From the NCBI GenBank assembly GCA_017305665.1, contig JAFKKH010000007.1:1-64000 (forward strand): a DNA stretch of 64,000 nt, written 5' to 3'. Below are positions 62,312-64,000 of the stretch, piece by piece (positions within the stretch are counted from its first letter, which is position 1; the number at the start of each line of letters is the position of its first letter). The position numbers and the translations under genes were made by a program. Source of the DNA: Hyphomicrobiales bacterium (GTDB taxonomy: Bacteria > Pseudomonadota > Alphaproteobacteria > Rhizobiales > Xanthobacteraceae). The notes beneath the pieces were generated by a model. That model was not told where the DNA came from, searched no databases, and was given only the letters and a program-made list of their open reading frames with translations.

Positions 62312-63367
62312 CTAGGGCGTCAGGATCGCGCGGCCGACCAGCTTGCCCTTCTGCAGATCGAGCAGCGCCTGATTGGCGCCATTGAGCGGCACCGGCGTCA
62401 CCGGGATCGGCGGCACCTTCTTGGTACGGACCAGATCCAGCAGTTCCTCGGTTTCGCGCAGGTTGCCGACGTAGCTGCCCTGGATGGTGATGGCCTTGAT
62501 CGGGATCAGCGGCAGCGCCCACGGCGCACCGCCGCCGAACAGCCCGACGATCACCAGCTTGCCGCCCTTGGTCAGACAATCAAATCCAAGTTGCGCGGTC
62601 TGCGCATTGCCGACGAGATCGATCACCGAGCGCACCGGCCCACCGGCCTTCGCCGCGATCTGCGCCAGCGCGTCGGGCGCCGCGCCATCGACCGAGCCGA
62701 GCGCGCCGGCCTTCTCGGCGGCCTCACGCTTGCGCGCGTCGATATCGACCACGATCGCGCCCTTGCCGCCCATCGCTTTCAGAAGCGACACCGCCATCAG
62801 CCCGAGACCTCCGGCCCCGAAGATGACGATGGGATTGGCGAAATCGCTCTCGACCTTCTTCAACGCGCTGTAGGTGGTCACGCCCGAGCAGGCGTAGGGC
62901 GCCGCCGCCACCGGATCGAGTCCCTTCAGGTTGATGAGATAGCGCGGATGCGGCACCGTCATATGGTCGGCGTAGCCGCCATCGCAGTAGACGCCGAGCG
63001 AGCGCGGGGTCAAACACATGTTCTCGTCGCCCGCGAGGCAGGTCGCACACTTGCCGCAGCCGATCCACGGATAGACCAGCGCGACATCGCCGACCTTGAT
63101 GTTGCCTTTGGCATCGGGTCCGAGCGCGATGACTTCTCCCACGGTCTCGTGGCCCATGGTGCGCGGCAGCGATACGCCGCGATCCTTGAGCGACAGCGGC
63201 TTGCGGCCATGGCCGAGGTCGTAGCCGCCTTCCCAGATGTGCAGGTCGCTGTGGCAGACGCCGGCTGCCCTGACCTTGATCACCACCTGCGTGCCCGCCG
63301 GCTGCGGGGTCGGTTCATCCACCTCGGTGAGAGGAGCGTTGAATTCAGTGACCTTGAAACTCTTCAT
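62312..63367 (-). CDS. Zinc-dependent alcohol dehydrogenase (MDR family)
   Basis: A 351-residue medium-chain dehydrogenase. Catalytic zinc ligands are Cys38 (AAGVCHSDLH), the His of MGHETVGEV and a distal Cys (YACSGVTTY). The structural zinc site is C-G-K-C-A-T-C with a fourth Cys (DENMC). The nucleotide fold is GAGGLGLMA with an Asp (VVDIDARK), suggesting NAD. It oxidises an alcohol or reduces an aldehyde; the substrate is unknown. The start is ATG at 63367, about 180 bases from the divergent monooxygenase gene. Confidence 0.9.
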   Translation of the reverse strand: MKSFKVTEFNAPLTEVDEPTPQPAGTQVVIKVRAAGVCHSDLHIWEGGYDLGHGRKPLSLKDRGVSLPRTMGHETVGEVIALGPDAKGNIKVGDVALVYPWIGCGKCATCLAGDENMCLTPRSLGVYCDGGYADHMTVPHPRYLINLKGLDPVAAAPYACSGVTTYSALKKVESDFANPIVIFGAGGLGLMAVSLLKAMGGKGAIVVDIDARKREAAEKAGALGSVDGAAPDALAQIAAKAGGPVRSVIDLVGNAQTAQLGFDCLTKGGKLVIVGLFGGGAPWALPLIPIKAITIQGSYVGNLRETEELLDLVRTKKVPPIPVTPVPLNGANQALLDLQKGKLVGRAILTP

Positions 63368-63550
63368 GGCGTAACTCCCACGGCGTGTTTTTCGAGACTG
63401 TCCCGTTATCGGAGGCCGCCTCCGAAATGTCCAGAGGCAGCGCCGAAGAGCGGAAGTCGACCGGGAAATACGCCCTCCCTCAACCCGCTAATTTGTCGTA
63501 CAGACGTTCGCGACAGGCACACCTTGAATGTTTTGCAAAAGGATCTTGCT

Positions 63551-64000
63551 GTGGCCCGGGAAATACGCCTCAACGCTTTCGTCATGAACTGTGTCGCCCA
63601 CCAATCCCCCGGGCTCTGGACTCATCCGCGCGACCGCTCCAGCGACTACAACCGTCTGCCCTATTGGCTCGACCTCGCACGCATTCTCGAGCGAGGCCGC
63701 TTCGACGGTATGTTTTTGGCGGACGTGCTCGGTACCTATGATGTATTCGGCGGCTCGCCCGATGCGGCACTGCGCAACGCGGCGCAGGTCCCGGTCAATG
63801 ATCCCATGATGCTGATCTCCGCGATGGCCGCGGTGACGCAGAATCTCGGCTTCGGCGTCACCTGCACGCTCTCTTACGAGCCGCCCTTCCCGTTCGCGCG
63901 ACGGATGTCGACGCTCGATCATCTCACCGAAGGACGGATCGGCTGGAACATCGTGACCGGCTATCTCAATAGTGCCGCGAAAGGCATGGGCAAAAGTGGA
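63551..64000 (+). CDS. NtaA/SnaA/DszA-family FMN-dependent monooxygenase, N-terminal part (runs off the window)
   Basis: The frame is open from GTG at 63551 to the last base (150 codons). AAGGA lies 7 bases upstream of the GTG, and the N-terminus VAREIRLNAFVMNCVAHQSP followed by GLWTHPRDRS is the standard start of this family. Also visible are FDGMFLADVLGTYDVFGG, VNDPMMLISAMAAVT and RMSTLDHLTEGRIGWNIVTG. These two-component flavin enzymes use reduced FMN from a partner reductase to oxidise compounds such as nitrilotriacetate, dibenzothiophene sulfone or dimethyl sulfide; the substrate cannot be told. The C-terminal two thirds lie outside the window. Confidence 0.9.
   Translation, partial: MAREIRLNAFVMNCVAHQSPGLWTHPRDRSSDYNRLPYWLDLARILERGRFDGMFLADVLGTYDVFGGSPDAALRNAAQVPVNDPMMLISAMAAVTQNLGFGVTCTLSYEPPFPFARRMSTLDHLTEGRIGWNIVTGYLNSAAKGMGKSG

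Noticed and set aside
1-64000. Mobile elements, prophage, CRISPR, toxin-antitoxin or defence genes
   Set aside because: No transposase, integrase, phage gene, regularly spaced repeat array or defence domain was seen on either strand.

Overview
This is 64 kb of a high-GC alphaproteobacterial chromosome. The synteny (flhA, fliI-fliJ, ctrA, a cheAWYBR operon, chpT), minimal ~1000-residue PutA with an Lrp-type PutR, tetra-histidine CyaC-type adenylate cyclase and EipA all point to the Nitrobacteraceae/Bradyrhizobiaceae (Bradyrhizobium, Rhodopseudomonas, Tardiphaga or close kin). No insertion sequence, integrase, prophage or CRISPR array was seen; this is core chromosome with catabolic accessory segments.

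Region 1 (1-13.5 kb) is motility and cell cycle: the C-terminal part of flhA; a small stress protein behind an EcfG-type promoter; an ECF sigma/anti-sigma pair; fliI-fliJ; ctrA; the cheA-cheW-cheY-cheB-cheR operon; and chpT. The fliI-ctrA intergenic region carries six GANTC (CcrM) sites within 170 bp and a CtrA-like box. A second near-consensus CtrA box lies upstream of the chemoreceptor gene at 59.6-61.3 kb.

Region 2 (13.6-22.4 kb) is mostly envelope and housekeeping: CysQ, a YHS protein, EipA (DUF1134), a membrane-anchored coiled-coil protein, tRNA-Val(CAC) with a clear promoter, small secreted proteins, a PPP-type phosphatase, a ThDP enzyme, a YkuD L,D-transpeptidase and a DUF2927 protein. 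Two palindromic repeat elements sit here (15767-15841 and 22351-22448).

Region 3 (22.5-34.4 kb) is the most interesting metabolic segment. An isovaleryl-CoA-dehydrogenase-like gene is divergent from a tightly packed seven-gene plus-strand run: two tandem CYP153-like P450s, an acyl-CoA dehydrogenase, a CaiB/BaiF CoA-transferase, a MaoC/mesaconyl-C4-CoA-hydratase-like dehydratase, a benzoylformate-decarboxylase-like ThDP enzyme and a BisC-type molybdoenzyme. A convergent SDR follows. The layout suggests oxidation, CoA activation and decarboxylation of one substrate, but the substrate cannot be read from the sequence.

Region 4 (34.5-45 kb) holds hemolysin III, the YcjX-YcjF pair, a GT39 glycosyltransferase, the quinone/redox-type cyclase CyaC with a CRP-like palindrome just downstream, a His-rich secreted peptide, periplasmic sulfite dehydrogenase SorAB, a cold-shock protein and a secreted protein with a likely transglutaminase-type Cys-His-Asp arrangement. 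Region 5 (45.2-64 kb) holds PutR/PutA, a second CaiB protein, a CXXCH secreted protein, a GST, a lemA-TPM-TPM operon, an orphan form-II CoxL-like molybdoprotein, a DapA-family aldolase, a chemoreceptor, an enoyl-CoA hydratase, a zinc alcohol dehydrogenase and the start of an NtaA/DszA-type flavin monooxygenase.
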